From: Polyangium sp. 6x1
GTDB lineage: Bacteria; Myxococcota_A; Polyangia; Polyangiales; Polyangiaceae
Reading direction: 5' to 3'
NCBI RefSeq assembly: GCF_029946515.1
Contig: NZ_JARZHH010000015.1
Location: forward strand, 62,001-126,000
Length of the DNA: 64,000 nt
Of this stretch, positions 34,595-44,241 are shown in pieces. Numbering within the stretch: position 1 is the stretch's first letter; the number at the start of each line of letters is the position of its first letter. A program made the position numbers and the translations under genes. Under the pieces are notes generated by a model, which was not told the DNA's origin, made no database searches, and saw only the letters and a program-made list of their open reading frames with translations.

Positions 34595-34610
34595 GGTGCG
34601 CGGCAGAGAC

Positions 34611-35291
34611 ATGGACGACAAACTCGACCTCGGCCAGGCGTACGCGCCGCCCGTCGCGTCGCCGCCCGTCGCGCCCCTCCCCGACGTGATCTCGCCCTAC
34701 GACAGGATCGTGAGGTTGTCTTTCCCGGTCGGCGCCGTGGTCGGGCTGCTCATGGGCTGCGTGGTGTATCTCCAGTCCGCCTACGCGCTGAGCCAATTCA
34801 ATGCGCAGAAGAACGCCCCGGGGATCGTATGCGTCATCGCGCTCCGCGGATTGGGCCCCGGCAGCGCCGTGCTCGCCGTATCCCTCACGGCGGCCGTCCT
34901 CCTCCATCGCGCGGGGCGCAGGGCGCGCGGACCCATCGAGGTCGATCACGCGCGTGTGCTCCTCGTCCTGGCGACGTTTCCCCTCCTTAGCGTCGTTACG
35001 ACGCTGTTCTGCATCCTGGCCTCCGTGCTGCTGTGGCTGGCAGAACCCGCGGGGACGCCGAGCGAGTATCTGGCATCCCTGTCCGATTTCATGAGATGGC
35101 CGGATCCCGTTTTTGGCCTGGCCGTGGCCGCAGGCAGCGGGGGTTTTCTCACGTGCCTGCTCCGCATCGGGGCAAACTGGCTCACGACGAAGAAGCACGG
35201 GCTCGCCCTGAAGCTCTTCGTCGCGTACGCCACGCTCGCCATCCCCAATGCTGTGCTACGGGCTGTCCTTTCGCTCGTGGACCCGGCTTGA
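34611..35291 (+). CDS. Four-span membrane protein downstream of the toxin-immunity pair
   Basis: 226 residues starting MDDKLDLGQAYAPP. A Pro-rich cytoplasmic head is followed by hydrophobic spans near residues 37-57, 78-98, 112-140 and 165-185, and a weaker one at the end. I do not recognise the family. The start is 16 nt after the immunity gene stop, so it is probably in the same transcript and could be a second immunity or helper factor; alternatively it is an unrelated housekeeping membrane protein. Confidence 0.6.
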   Translation: MDDKLDLGQAYAPPVASPPVAPLPDVISPYDRIVRLSFPVGAVVGLLMGCVVYLQSAYALSQFNAQKNAPGIVCVIALRGLGPGSAVLAVSLTAAVLLHRAGRRARGPIEVDHARVLLVLATFPLLSVVTTLFCILASVLLWLAEPAGTPSEYLASLSDFMRWPDPVFGLAVAAGSGGFLTCLLRIGANWLTTKKHGLALKLFVAYATLAIPNAVLRAVLSLVDPA

Positions 35292-35367
35292 GTCGGCCCA
35301 CGGCCGCCCAGGCGGGCCGAAAAGCTGGCCTTTTCCCGCGCTTCGCGCTACCCGTCGTGCTCCCAGG

Positions 35368-38300
35368 ATGAAGCCCGGAGACCTCGTCGCGGATCGGTTC
35401 GAGCTCGACAAAGTGGCGGGCTCGGGCGGCATGGGGAAGGTGTTTCGCGCGAGGGACCGCAGGACGGGCGGGCTCGTCGCGCTGAAGGTGCTCTGGGCCC
35501 ACGCGCACGCGGACACCGAGACGCGCTTCGTGCGGGAGGCGGAGCTGCTCGAAGGGCTCGATCATCCGGGGATCGTGCGGCATGTCGCGCACGGGCTCGG
35601 CCCGGAAGGCGAGCCGTGGCTGGCCCTCGAGTGGCTGGAAGGCGAGACGCTGAGCGAGAGGCTCCGGCGCACGGGGCTCGACGCCGCGGAGAGCGTCGCC
35701 GTGGCGCTGCGCGTGGCCGAGGCGCTCGGAGTCGCGCACACGGCCGGGATCGTGCACCGGGACCTGAAGCCGGCGAACATCTTTCTCGTGGGGCAGAGCG
35801 CGATGGACGTGCGTCTGCTCGATTTCGGGATCGCGCGTGTCGAGGGGGGCGAGGCGCTGACGCACACGGGGTACGTGCTCGGGACCCCGGCGTACATGGC
35901 GCCCGAGCAGGCGCGGGGTTCGTCGAAGATCGACGCGCGGGCGGACGTGTTCGCGCTCGGCTGCGTGCTGTTTCATTGCCTGACGGGGCGGCCGCCGTTC
36001 GTGGCGGAGGAGATGCACGCGGCGCTGCTCAAGGTGGTGCTGGAGGAGGCGCCGCGGGTCTCGTCGCTGCGGACCGGGGTGCCGGAGGCGCTCGACGCGC
36101 TCGTCGCGCGGATGCTGGCAAAGGCGCCGAAGGACCGGCCGAAGGACGGCGCGGCGGCGGCGGCGGAGATCGCGGCGCTCGGGATCATCGAGGCGACGGA
36201 CGCGATCGAGGCGAGCGCGCGGCCGAGCGGGCTGACGGGCAAGGAGCGGCGCGTGGTGTCGCTGGTGCTCACGAAGCTCTCGCCGGGCGAGCGAGCGCAG
36301 AAGGCGGGGGACAGCGAGGTTTTCGGGCCGACGCTCGAGCTCTCGGGGGTCCCGTCGGCGATGGGCGCAGCCGTGCGGGGGCGGTCGCTCGAGGGGATCG
36401 TCGAGCGATATGGAGGGCGGCTCGACGCGCTGTCGGATGGGACGCTCGTCGTGAGCCTTCTGTCGACGGGCGCGGCGACGGATCAGGCGGCGCGGGCGGC
36501 GCGGTCGGCGCTGGAGCTGCGGGCGGTGTTGCCGGAGGCGCCGATGGCGCTCGTGGCAGGCGCGGAGGTGTCGTCCGAGGGGCTGCCGATGGGCGCGGTG
36601 ATCGAGCGGGGCGTGCGGCTGCTCGGGAAGAAGGCGCCGGCCGGGAAGGCGCCGCCGATCCGGCTCGACGACGTGATGGCGGGGCTGCTCGACGTGCGGT
36701 TCGACGTCGACGGCGACGAGGGGGGCCTCTACCTGCGCGGCGAGCGCGACGTGACGGAGGCGGCGCGGACGCTGCTCGGGAGGCCCACGCATTGTGTCGG
36801 CCGCGAGAGCGAAATGGCGATCTTGATGGCGCTCGTCGACGAATGCTTCGACGAGCCGCTCTCACGCGCCGCCGTGATCCTCGCGCCGCCGGGCATGGGC
36901 AAGAGCCGGCTGCGGCACGAGCTTTTGCGCAAGCTGCGCGAGAAACGAGAGTCGATTGGCGTCTGGGTCGGGCAGGGCGATCCGATGAGCCAGAACTCTC
37001 CTTTCGCGCTCGTGGGGCAAATGCTGCGTGGGCAGGCGGGTTTGTCCGGGGGGATGCCCGTCGACGTGCAGCGGCAGCGGCTGCGCGCGCGGCTCGGGCG
37101 GCACCTCGGGGGCAAGGCGCTCGAGCGCGCGGTGATGTTCCTCGGCCCGCTCGCGGGCGTGCCGCCGGCGGACGAGGAGAGCATCGAATTGCGCGCGGCG
37201 CGGCGGGATGCGCTGCTCATGGGCGATCAGATCCGGGCCGCGTGGGAGGATCTGCTGCGCGCCGAGACGGACGAGCGGCCGGCCCTTCTGATCCTCGAAG
37301 ACCTGCACTGGGGGGATCGGCCGACGGTCAAGCTCGTCGACGAGATGCTGCGCGCGCTGCCGGAGCGGCCGATCTTCGTGCTGGCGCTGTCGCGGCCGGA
37401 TCTGCCGGAGGTGTTTCCGCGGCTCTGGGAGGGGCGGCCTTTGCAGGAGATCCGGCTGAAGGAGCTGTCGAAAAAGGCGGCGGAGCGGCTCGTGCGGGAG
37501 GTGCTCGGGGACCGGATCTCGGACGCCATGGTGGCGCGGCTCGTGGAGCGGGCCGGGGGCAATGCGTTTTACCTGGAGGAGCTGATCCGCGCGGCGGAGA
37601 GCGGGCGGGCCGCGGAGCTGCCGGAGACCGTGCTGGCGATGGTCGAGGCGCGGCTCATCGCGCTCGCGCCCGAGACGCGGCGGCTTTTGCGGGCCGGGAG
37701 CGTGTTCGGGCAGGTGTTCTGGCGGGGCGGGGCCACGGCGCTGCTCGGCGAGGGGCCACACGAGGCCGCGCTCGGGCCGATGCTCGCGGATCTCTGCGCG
37801 CGCGAGCTCGTGGTGAAGCGGCCGCAGAGCCGTTTTCCCGCGCAGGAGGAGTATGCGTTCCGGCACGCGCTCGTGCGCGAGGCGGCCTATGCGGCGCTGA
37901 CGGAGGCGGATCGCGCGCTCGGGCACGAGCTCGCAGGGGCCTGGCTGGAGGAGGCGGGGGAGCGGGACGCGGTTGTCCTGGCGGAACATTACGAGCGCGG
38001 GAGGGCGACTTCGCGGGCCGCGGCGTGGTACCGGCGGGCGGCGGAACAGGCGCTCGAAGGGAACGATTTTCGGGCGGCGATCGAGCGGGCCGAGAAGGGC
38101 GCGCGGGGCGCGTCGGCCGAGGCGCGCGGGGAGCTTTCGTTTCTCCAGGCGGAGGCCTATCGCTGGCTCGGGGAGGCGGCCGAGGCCTCGGCGCGCGCGG
38201 CGAGCGCGATGCAAGCGCTGCCGCGGGGCAGCGGGGCGTGGTACGCGGCGGCGGCGACGGCGGCGTCGATGCTGGTCCGGCTCGGGCAGCGGGACGCGCT

Positions 38301-39294
38301 TTCGGAGCTCGCGGAGGTGGTGCGCGCGCCGGGCGCGGAGGCGATGGGCTCGTCGGCGCCGGCCGTGAGCGCGGTGGCGCACGTGGCGGCGTCCTTGCTT
38401 CATGCGGGGGAGCACGCGGCGGCCGAGGAGCTCATCGGGCAGCTCGGAATGGTGGCGTGGCCCATTGCAGAGCGGGATCAGGGGGTGGCGGCGCGGCTGT
38501 ATGCGCTGCACGCCTCGCGCGCGCTTTGCACGGGGGACGCGGCGGCGTCGCTCCTGGCGACGGAGCAAAGCATTCCGGCGTTCCTCGCGACGGGCAACAG
38601 GAGGGACGCGTGCGTCGGGCGGGTGAACGCGGCGCACGCGCGGATCCAGCTCGGGATGTTCGCCGAGGCGGAGCGCGATCTCGTGGAGCTCTTGGGCGAG
38701 GCGCGGCGGCTCGGGCTCTACAATGTGGCGGCGCTCGCGAAGCAGAACCTCGGGCCCGCGCTCGCGGCGCGCGGGGCGCTCGAGGAGGCTTTGCTCCACG
38801 TGCGCGAGGCGATCGCAGATTTCGCGCAGCAATCGAACCGGCGGCAGGAGGGGCGGGCGCGCATTTACCTGTCGGCGCTCTTGCTCGCCCGCGGGGACGT
38901 GGAGGCGGCGGAGATCGAGGCCGAGAGCGCGGCGGAGGCGCTCGCGGCCATCGGGCCGCTGCGGGCGTTCGCGCTCGCGGCGTGGGCGCGCGCGCTGCTC
39001 GCGCAGGACAACTGGCCTTCGGGGCTCGGCATTGCAGGGGCGGCGATGGGGCTCTTCGCGTCGCTCGGGGGCATGGAGGAGGGCGAGGCGCTCCTCCGGC
39101 TCGTGTATGCCGAGGCGCTGATCGCGTCGGGGAGCGCGGCGAGCGGGAAACACGCGATTTTCCAGGCGCGGACGCGGCTCCTCGCGCGGGCGAACCGAAT
39201 CACGGACGCCGCGATGCGGGAGCATTTTCTGGAGCGGGTGCCCGAGAATGCCCGCACGATGGCGCTCGGGCGCGAGCTCGGCGCCGGAGCCTGA
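35368..39294 (+). CDS. Giant Ser/Thr kinase - cyclase-like - AAA ATPase - TPR regulator
   Basis: 1308 residues. Kinase domain (about 10-275): GSGGMGKV loop, K40 in ALKVL, HRDLKPAN with D132, DFG with D152 and GTPAYMAPEQ, all intact. Residues about 295-460 resemble a class III nucleotide-cyclase domain (VERYGGRLDALSDGTLVV, AARSALELRAVL) but lack visible metal-binding aspartates in the expected places, so it is probably inactive. An STAND/AAA-type ATPase follows with Walker A APPGMGKS (K512) and Walker B LLILEDLHWGD. The last 450 residues are TPR-like helical repeats. This PknK/adventurous architecture is frequent in Sorangium and Polyangium and integrates signals through the ATPase. Start at 35368 from the kinase boundary. 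Confidence 0.92.
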   Translation: MKPGDLVADRFELDKVAGSGGMGKVFRARDRRTGGLVALKVLWAHAHADTETRFVREAELLEGLDHPGIVRHVAHGLGPEGEPWLALEWLEGETLSERLRRTGLDAAESVAVALRVAEALGVAHTAGIVHRDLKPANIFLVGQSAMDVRLLDFGIARVEGGEALTHTGYVLGTPAYMAPEQARGSSKIDARADVFALGCVLFHCLTGRPPFVAEEMHAALLKVVLEEAPRVSSLRTGVPEALDALVARMLAKAPKDRPKDGAAAAAEIAALGIIEATDAIEASARPSGLTGKERRVVSLVLTKLSPGERAQKAGDSEVFGPTLELSGVPSAMGAAVRGRSLEGIVERYGGRLDALSDGTLVVSLLSTGAATDQAARAARSALELRAVLPEAPMALVAGAEVSSEGLPMGAVIERGVRLLGKKAPAGKAPPIRLDDVMAGLLDVRFDVDGDEGGLYLRGERDVTEAARTLLGRPTHCVGRESEMAILMALVDECFDEPLSRAAVILAPPGMGKSRLRHELLRKLREKRESIGVWVGQGDPMSQNSPFALVGQMLRGQAGLSGGMPVDVQRQRLRARLGRHLGGKALERAVMFLGPLAGVPPADEESIELRAARRDALLMGDQIRAAWEDLLRAETDERPALLILEDLHWGDRPTVKLVDEMLRALPERPIFVLALSRPDLPEVFPRLWEGRPLQEIRLKELSKKAAERLVREVLGDRISDAMVARLVERAGGNAFYLEELIRAAESGRAAELPETVLAMVEARLIALAPETRRLLRAGSVFGQVFWRGGATALLGEGPHEAALGPMLADLCARELVVKRPQSRFPAQEEYAFRHALVREAAYAALTEADRALGHELAGAWLEEAGERDAVVLAEHYERGRATSRAAAWYRRAAEQALEGNDFRAAIERAEKGARGASAEARGELSFLQAEAYRWLGEAAEASARAASAMQALPRGSGAWYAAAATAASMLVRLGQRDALSELAEVVRAPGAEAMGSSAPAVSAVAHVAASLLHAGEHAAAEELIGQLGMVAWPIAERDQGVAARLYALHASRALCTGDAAASLLATEQSIPAFLATGNRRDACVGRVNAAHARIQLGMFAEAERDLVELLGEARRLGLYNVAALAKQNLGPALAARGALEEALLHVREAIADFAQQSNRRQEGRARIYLSALLLARGDVEAAEIEAESAAEALAAIGPLRAFALAAWARALLAQDNWPSGLGIAGAAMGLFASLGGMEEGEALLRLVYAEALIASGSAASGKHAIFQARTRLLARANRITDAAMREHFLERVPENARTMALGRELGAGA

Positions 39295-39458
39295 GAAGCG
39301 CCGTGACCGCGTGACGCCCGTGGTCGGCGGGTGTCGCCTTGTGCCAGCGTGGGCCACCGGCGCGGCGTGAAAAGAGACGAACTTCGATGCAGAAATCGTG
39401 CTCCGCGGCGCGGGCACGAGGCTTGCTCGGTTTCGTGTCCTCGCTTTGGGAGGTCCTC

Positions 39459-41063
39459 ATGAAACAACGGTCTCTGCGCGCGCTCGTGTTCCTTCCTTTG
39501 CTCGTGGCTTCGCTCGGTGGGAGCATCGCCGCTTGTATTGCCGTGGATAGCGGTTCGAATGGCTCGGGCGGGTTCGACGAGTCGTCGGGCGGAGGCGAGC
39601 CCACGGGGCCCGTGGGGCCCGGCGTCGGCAGCAGCTCGAGCGGCGGATTCAATGGGGCCGGCGGCGGCGGCGGCGCGGGCGAATTCCCGGGGGAGCCTCC
39701 GCCGCCCGATCCGGTCGCGCCGCCCGCGCAGGGCGCGGACGCGGGCACGGACGCCGCCGCGGAGTTCACCTGCGAGGGGATCGACGATTCGAAGCCCGTC
39801 GTCCTGTATCTCTCGGCCGACGACTCCAATTCGATGGGCTCCCCGGTCCACACGCGCGAGCTCATCGGCATGGGCATCGAGCCGATGGCCCAGGAGATTC
39901 GCACGTACGAGTTTCTCAATTATTATCGGATTCACTATGACGCGCCGGCCGCAGGCAAGCTCGCGCTGTTCCCGGAGCTCGCGAATACCGCGGTCGCGAA
40001 CGAGCTGGATTTCCAGATCGCGGTGCGCTCGTTCGACGCCATCAAGCCGCGGCGCCCGATGACGGTGACGTTCGTGCTCGATACGTCGGGCTCGATGGGC
40101 GGCCCCGGCATCGAGCGCGAGCGGGCGGCGGTGAAGGCCATCGCCGCGAGCCTCGCCGAGGGCGACATCGTCAATGCCGTCACCTGGAATACGAGCAACA
40201 ACGTGGTGATGAGCGGCCACGCGGTGACGGGGCCGAACGATCCGGAGGTCGTGGGCCTGGCGAACGGGCTCACGGCGAGCGGCGGGACCGACCTGCACAG
40301 TGGGCTCGTCGCGGGGTACGGGCTCGCCGAGCAGCATGATGGTGCGGGGCGGTTGAACCGCGTGATCTTGATCAGCGACGGCGGGGCGAACGTGGGGCAG
40401 ACGGACGCGGATTTCATCGGCGAGAAATCGAAGGACGCCGACAAGGAGGGCATTTACCTGGTCGGCATCGGCACGGGGCCCGGCGGGTCGTACGACGACC
40501 GGCTGATGGACATCGTGACGGACAAGGGGCGCGGCGCGTACGTTTATCTCGACAGCACGGCAGAGGCCTCGCGCATGTTCGTCGACAGGTTCGACGAGAC
40601 CATGGAGATCGCGGCGCGCGGCGTGCAGGTCGAGCTGACGATGCCGTGGTACTTCCAGATGCACAAATTCTACGGCGAGGAGTACTCGGAGAACCCCGAG
40701 GAGATCGAGCCGCAGCACCTCGCGCCGAGCGACGCGATGATCTTCAATCAGGTGCTCAAGGCTTGTGATCCGGCGAAGATCGTCGCGACCGACACGATCA
40801 CCGTGCGGGCGCGCTGGAAGACGCCGCTCACGTACCTCGACCAGGAGACCGAGGTGACGACGACCGTGGGGGATCTGCTCGCGGCGCAGAAGTCGGGGCT
40901 GCCCAAGGCCAAGGCCATCGTCGCGTTCGCCGAGGCCCTGAAGGCGCCGACGTCGCAGAACCTCGCCGACGCGTTCGCGATGGCCACCGCGGCCAACGTG
41001 AAAGGCGACGATCCCGAGCTGCTCGAGATCGTGAGCCTCATTCAGAAGCACCCCCAGTATTGA
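39459..41063 (+). CDS. VWA-domain lipoprotein (YfbK-like)
   Basis: 534 residues. GGGAGG precedes the ATG and the signal ends at lipobox SIAAC. A Gly/Ser/Pro linker (about 30-100) leads to a YfbK-like start region (LSADDSNSMGSPVHTRELI), then a von Willebrand A domain with intact MIDAS D208-T-S-G-S, the Thr in SGGTDLHSG and Asp in LISDGGANVG. A C-terminal beta domain follows. VWA lipoproteins bind protein partners through a divalent metal at the cell surface or periplasm. Stands alone between the kinase gene and the PAS-STAS gene. The upstream in-frame ATG at 39339 is rejected because it lies before the signal peptide. Confidence 0.88.
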   Translation: MKQRSLRALVFLPLLVASLGGSIAACIAVDSGSNGSGGFDESSGGGEPTGPVGPGVGSSSSGGFNGAGGGGGAGEFPGEPPPPDPVAPPAQGADAGTDAAAEFTCEGIDDSKPVVLYLSADDSNSMGSPVHTRELIGMGIEPMAQEIRTYEFLNYYRIHYDAPAAGKLALFPELANTAVANELDFQIAVRSFDAIKPRRPMTVTFVLDTSGSMGGPGIERERAAVKAIAASLAEGDIVNAVTWNTSNNVVMSGHAVTGPNDPEVVGLANGLTASGGTDLHSGLVAGYGLAEQHDGAGRLNRVILISDGGANVGQTDADFIGEKSKDADKEGIYLVGIGTGPGGSYDDRLMDIVTDKGRGAYVYLDSTAEASRMFVDRFDETMEIAARGVQVELTMPWYFQMHKFYGEEYSENPEEIEPQHLAPSDAMIFNQVLKACDPAKIVATDTITVRARWKTPLTYLDQETEVTTTVGDLLAAQKSGLPKAKAIVAFAEALKAPTSQNLADAFAMATAANVKGDDPELLEIVSLIQKHPQY

Positions 41064-41266
41064 CGAACGTACGGCAGCCTTAGGGGGCCTCCCGACGGAA
41101 TGAAGGCCCTTGCGTACGGCCTTCGTCCATTTACTGCTACACGTCTCCGTCCATTTGCTGCTTTGCCAGGTTTTCCGCTGTCAGGGACATGGCGCTGCCC
41201 ATACGTCCATGGTAGCTCCCAGGACCATTACAATTCGAACGGCCATTTCGGCCGGGGGAGAGTGGC
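41064..41266. promoter_or_regulatory. Intergenic region with a short direct repeat
   Basis: 203 bp. Two near-copies of CGTCCATTTACTGCT lie about 21 bp apart (around 41125-41165), and CGTACGG occurs at about 41067 and 41113. These could be binding sites upstream of the PAS-STAS gene; no promoter was assigned with confidence. Confidence 0.3.
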
Positions 41267-42064
41267 ATGGACGGTGGTGGAGTCGACCGCGGACCTGCTG
41301 CAGAGGCGGCCATTTTGCGGACGCTGCTCGATAACCTGGACGTCGTCGTCTGGGCTATCGATCCCCAGGGGTACATGCGGTTCCACGACGGCAAAGCCGC
41401 GCGGGCCGAGGGAGATCTGACGGGGAAAAACGTCCACGATCTCTATCCGCCCGAGGCCAACGTATGGCTCGAGCGCTCGCTCCAGGGCGAGACGCACCGC
41501 AAGATCACCGAGCCCGCGCCGGGGCGTTTCTGGGAGAGCTGGTACACGCCGGTCAAAGACGAGAATGGCAACGTGACCGGCGTGATCGGGATGTCGATCG
41601 ACGTCTCCGATGCGCAAAAGGCGCAGCGCGAGCTCGCGCAAAAGATCGAGGTGATCGAGCGGCAGCAGGACGTGATCCGGAACCTGGAGACGCCGGTGCT
41701 CGAGGTATGGGAGGGCGTGATCGCGCTGCCGCTCGTGGGGATCATCGATTCGAGCCGCGCCGCCCGGGTGATGAACGATCTGCTCGCGTCGGTCTCGCGC
41801 ACGGGGGCGCAATTCGTGCTGCTCGATTTGACGGGCGTCGACGTCGTCGATACGGCGACGGCGAATTACATCCTCGGGATGGTGCGCGCGCTCGGGCTGC
41901 TCGGCGCGTGTGGCGTCGTCACGGGCATCCGGCCGAACGTGGCGCAGACGATCGTCTCGGTGGGAATGGATCTCTCGTCCTTGAAGACGCTCGGGACCCT
42001 GCGACAAGGGCTCTCGTATTGCATCCGGCAAATGGCCGCGCAGAAGAAGGAGCCGAAGTTCTAG
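41267..42064 (+). CDS. PAS-STAS protein, RsbR-like stressosome component
   Basis: 265 residues with GGGGGAGAG upstream of the ATG. PAS domain (about 15-120: LDNLDVVVWAIDPQGYMRFHDG, FWESWYTPVKDENGNVTGVIGMSIDVS), a short coiled linker (QKIEVIERQQDVIRNLE) and a C-terminal STAS domain (about 145-258). The STAS part has the RsbR motifs DLTGVDVVDTATA and GIRPNVAQTIVSVGMDLS, whose threonines are the phosphorylation sites in RsbR paralogues. It probably senses a small ligand or redox state via PAS and relays by STAS-kinase exchange; the partner kinase (RsbT) and phosphatase are not in the window. Confidence 0.9.
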   Translation: MDGGGVDRGPAAEAAILRTLLDNLDVVVWAIDPQGYMRFHDGKAARAEGDLTGKNVHDLYPPEANVWLERSLQGETHRKITEPAPGRFWESWYTPVKDENGNVTGVIGMSIDVSDAQKAQRELAQKIEVIERQQDVIRNLETPVLEVWEGVIALPLVGIIDSSRAARVMNDLLASVSRTGAQFVLLDLTGVDVVDTATANYILGMVRALGLLGACGVVTGIRPNVAQTIVSVGMDLSSLKTLGTLRQGLSYCIRQMAAQKKEPKF

Positions 42065-42065
42065 C

Positions 42066-42926
42066 TCAGGAGCCCCTGGGCTTCCGGAGCGCGAGGAGCA
42101 CGCCCGTGGCGAGCATGGCGCCCGCGACGACGATGCGCGCCGTGAGCTGCTCGCCGAGGAAGAGGACGCTGCCCGCGGTCGCGAGGACGGGGACGAGGAG
42201 CTGCACGACGGAGGCGCGAAGGGCCGAGAGGCGCGGGAGCGCCGCATACCACAGGCTATAGCCGACGCCCGAGGCGAGGGCGCCCGAGGCCACCGCGAGG
42301 AGGAGGCCCCGCGGCGAGATGCGCGGGACTTCGAGGAAAAACGCGCTCCCGAGGGAAAGCGCGAGGGTGAGGGGAATGGCGCGGGCGAAGTTGTCGGCGG
42401 TCGCAGAAAGGGGACGTTTTGCGGAACGGCCCCGGAGCGAATAAATGCCCCACGCGACGCCCGCCGCCGCCATGAGGAGGGCGCCCACGGGATCGGGCGC
42501 GGTGGCCCCCGGCGCGGCAAGGACGAGCAGGCCGCCGAGCGCGAGCGAGAGACCGATCCAGCCGCTCGCGGAAGGGCGTTCGCCGTAGAGGAGGCCCGCG
42601 CCGAGCATGGTCGTCTGGACACACCCGAAGAGGACCAGCGCCCCGACGCCGGCGCCGATGCGGACGTATGCGAGGGAAAACCCCGCGGCATAAGCGAAGA
42701 GCGCAAATGCCGAGCCAAACGTGCCCTGCCCGGGGCGAGCACCCCGGGCGAGGAGGAGGAGCGCGAGCGTCGCCGCGCCCGAGGCGAGGCGCACGGAAGT
42801 GAACGTGGCGGGATCGACGAGCGCGGCGCCGCCGGAGAGGGCCGCGCGGCAAAGCAAGGAGTTCCCGGCGAAACCGAGGAGCGCGAGGGATACAAGCAGT
42901 GGGACGGGAATACGGCCGGGCGACAT
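42066..42926 (-). CDS. DMT-family transporter (two EamA domains)
   Basis: 286 residues with ten hydrophobic spans in two five-span halves, the EamA/RhaT-like drug-metabolite transporter plan. It begins MSPGRIPVPLLVSLALLGFA. The substrate is unknown. It ends 1 bp from the stop of the convergent PAS-STAS gene. Divergent from the PLP enzyme gene 78 bp away. Confidence 0.88.
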   Translation of the reverse strand: MSPGRIPVPLLVSLALLGFAGNSLLCRAALSGGAALVDPATFTSVRLASGAATLALLLLARGARPGQGTFGSAFALFAYAAGFSLAYVRIGAGVGALVLFGCVQTTMLGAGLLYGERPSASGWIGLSLALGGLLVLAAPGATAPDPVGALLMAAAGVAWGIYSLRGRSAKRPLSATADNFARAIPLTLALSLGSAFFLEVPRISPRGLLLAVASGALASGVGYSLWYAALPRLSALRASVVQLLVPVLATAGSVLFLGEQLTARIVVAGAMLATGVLLALRKPRGS

Positions 42927-43004
42927 CGTGCGGGTGGAGCGTAAACGAAAAGAGGCCGGGCGTCCTCGGAGATTCAGGGTAGAGTGGGGGCGTCGAGGAG
43001 GCCC

Positions 43005-44159
43005 ATGCGGCACGATTCCACAGGACGAACGTTCGCCCGGGAGAGCATTGCGGCGCAGGCGCTCGGCTGGGTGGACGAGGAGACGCGCGCGATCGTCGCG
43101 CCGATTCACCCGTCGACGACGTTCCTGCGAGATCCGGACAATCAATACCGGTCGGGCAGGGTGTACGGTCGCTCGGACAATCCCACGTTCGATCAGGCCG
43201 AGGCGCTGGTTTCGGCCCTCGAAGGCGGGACGTCGAGCATGCTGTTCGCCTCGGGAATGGCGGCGGCGACCGCGGTCTTTTTGAGCCTCGCGCCCGGCGA
43301 CCACGTCGTCGTGCCCGAGGTGATGTACTGGTCATTGCGGAGCTGGATTTGCGGCCCGGGCGCGCGGTTCGGGCTCCGGGTGACGCTCGTGGACATGGCG
43401 AACCCGGAGAAGGTCGCGGCCGCGATCGAGCCGGGCAAAACGCGGCTCGTGTGGGTGGAGACGCCCTCGAATCCGCTCTGGGGCGTGACGGACATCGGCG
43501 AGGTGTCGCGGCTCGCGCGCGCGGCGGGGGCGCTCGTCTGCGTGGACTCGACGTCGGCGACGCCGGTCTTGACGCGTCCGCTCGAGTGGGGCGCGGATCT
43601 CGTGATGCATTCGGCGACGAAATATCTGAATGGTCACTCCGACGTCCTCGCCGGGACCTTGACGGCCGCGGAGGCGGGCGATTTCTGGGAGCGCGTGCGC
43701 GCCACGCGGTCGCAGGTCGGCAGCATCGCGGGGCCCTTCGAGGCGTGGCTGCTCGTGCGCGGAATGCGGACGCTGTTCTTGCGGGTGCGGGCGGCGTCGC
43801 AGAGCGCGCTCGCGATCGCCGAGCACCTCGAGCGGCACCCGCGCGTGCTCTCCGTGCTGTATCCGGGGTTGTCCTCGTTCCCCACGCACGCCGTGGCGGC
43901 GCGGCAGATGGACGGGGGGTTCGGCGGTATGCTGTCGGTGCGGATCCGGGGCGGAGAGGCGGCGGCGGTCGCGGTCGCGTCGCGCGTGTCGCTCTGGAAA
44001 CGCGCGACGTCGCTCGGCGGGGTGGAGAGCCTCATCGAGCATCGCGCGAGCGTGGAAGGGCCGGACTCGCCGGTGCCGAAGGATCTGCTCCGGCTCTCGG
44101 TGGGCATCGAGGCGGCCGCGGATCTGATCGCGGATCTCGATCAGGCCCTCGCCAGGTAG
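43005..44159 (+). CDS. PLP-dependent trans-sulfuration enzyme (cystathionine lyase/synthase family)
   Basis: 384 residues with a strong GAGGAGG ribosome site. Family features: TIVAPIHPSTTFLRD-like start, YGRSDNPT (PLP phosphate-contacting Tyr/Arg), FASGMAA, WVETPSNPLWGVTDI, D-x-T, and the PLP lysine K206 in MHSATKYLNGHSD; C-terminal SLGGVESLIEHR. Members include cystathionine beta-lyase, gamma-synthase and O-acyl-homoserine sulfhydrylase in methionine and cysteine metabolism; which reaction this one performs cannot be told from sequence. The neighbouring DMT transporter is divergent and may share its control region. Confidence 0.9.
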   Translation: MRHDSTGRTFARESIAAQALGWVDEETRAIVAPIHPSTTFLRDPDNQYRSGRVYGRSDNPTFDQAEALVSALEGGTSSMLFASGMAAATAVFLSLAPGDHVVVPEVMYWSLRSWICGPGARFGLRVTLVDMANPEKVAAAIEPGKTRLVWVETPSNPLWGVTDIGEVSRLARAAGALVCVDSTSATPVLTRPLEWGADLVMHSATKYLNGHSDVLAGTLTAAEAGDFWERVRATRSQVGSIAGPFEAWLLVRGMRTLFLRVRAASQSALAIAEHLERHPRVLSVLYPGLSSFPTHAVAARQMDGGFGGMLSVRIRGGEAAAVAVASRVSLWKRATSLGGVESLIEHRASVEGPDSPVPKDLLRLSVGIEAAADLIADLDQALAR

Positions 44160-44241
44160 GGCCGCGCGCGAGCGGCGTTTTGCGCGGCGCTCTCGCGCGG
44201 TTCTTGTGAAACCACGCCTCCCGGTGCATCCTCGCGCGCCG

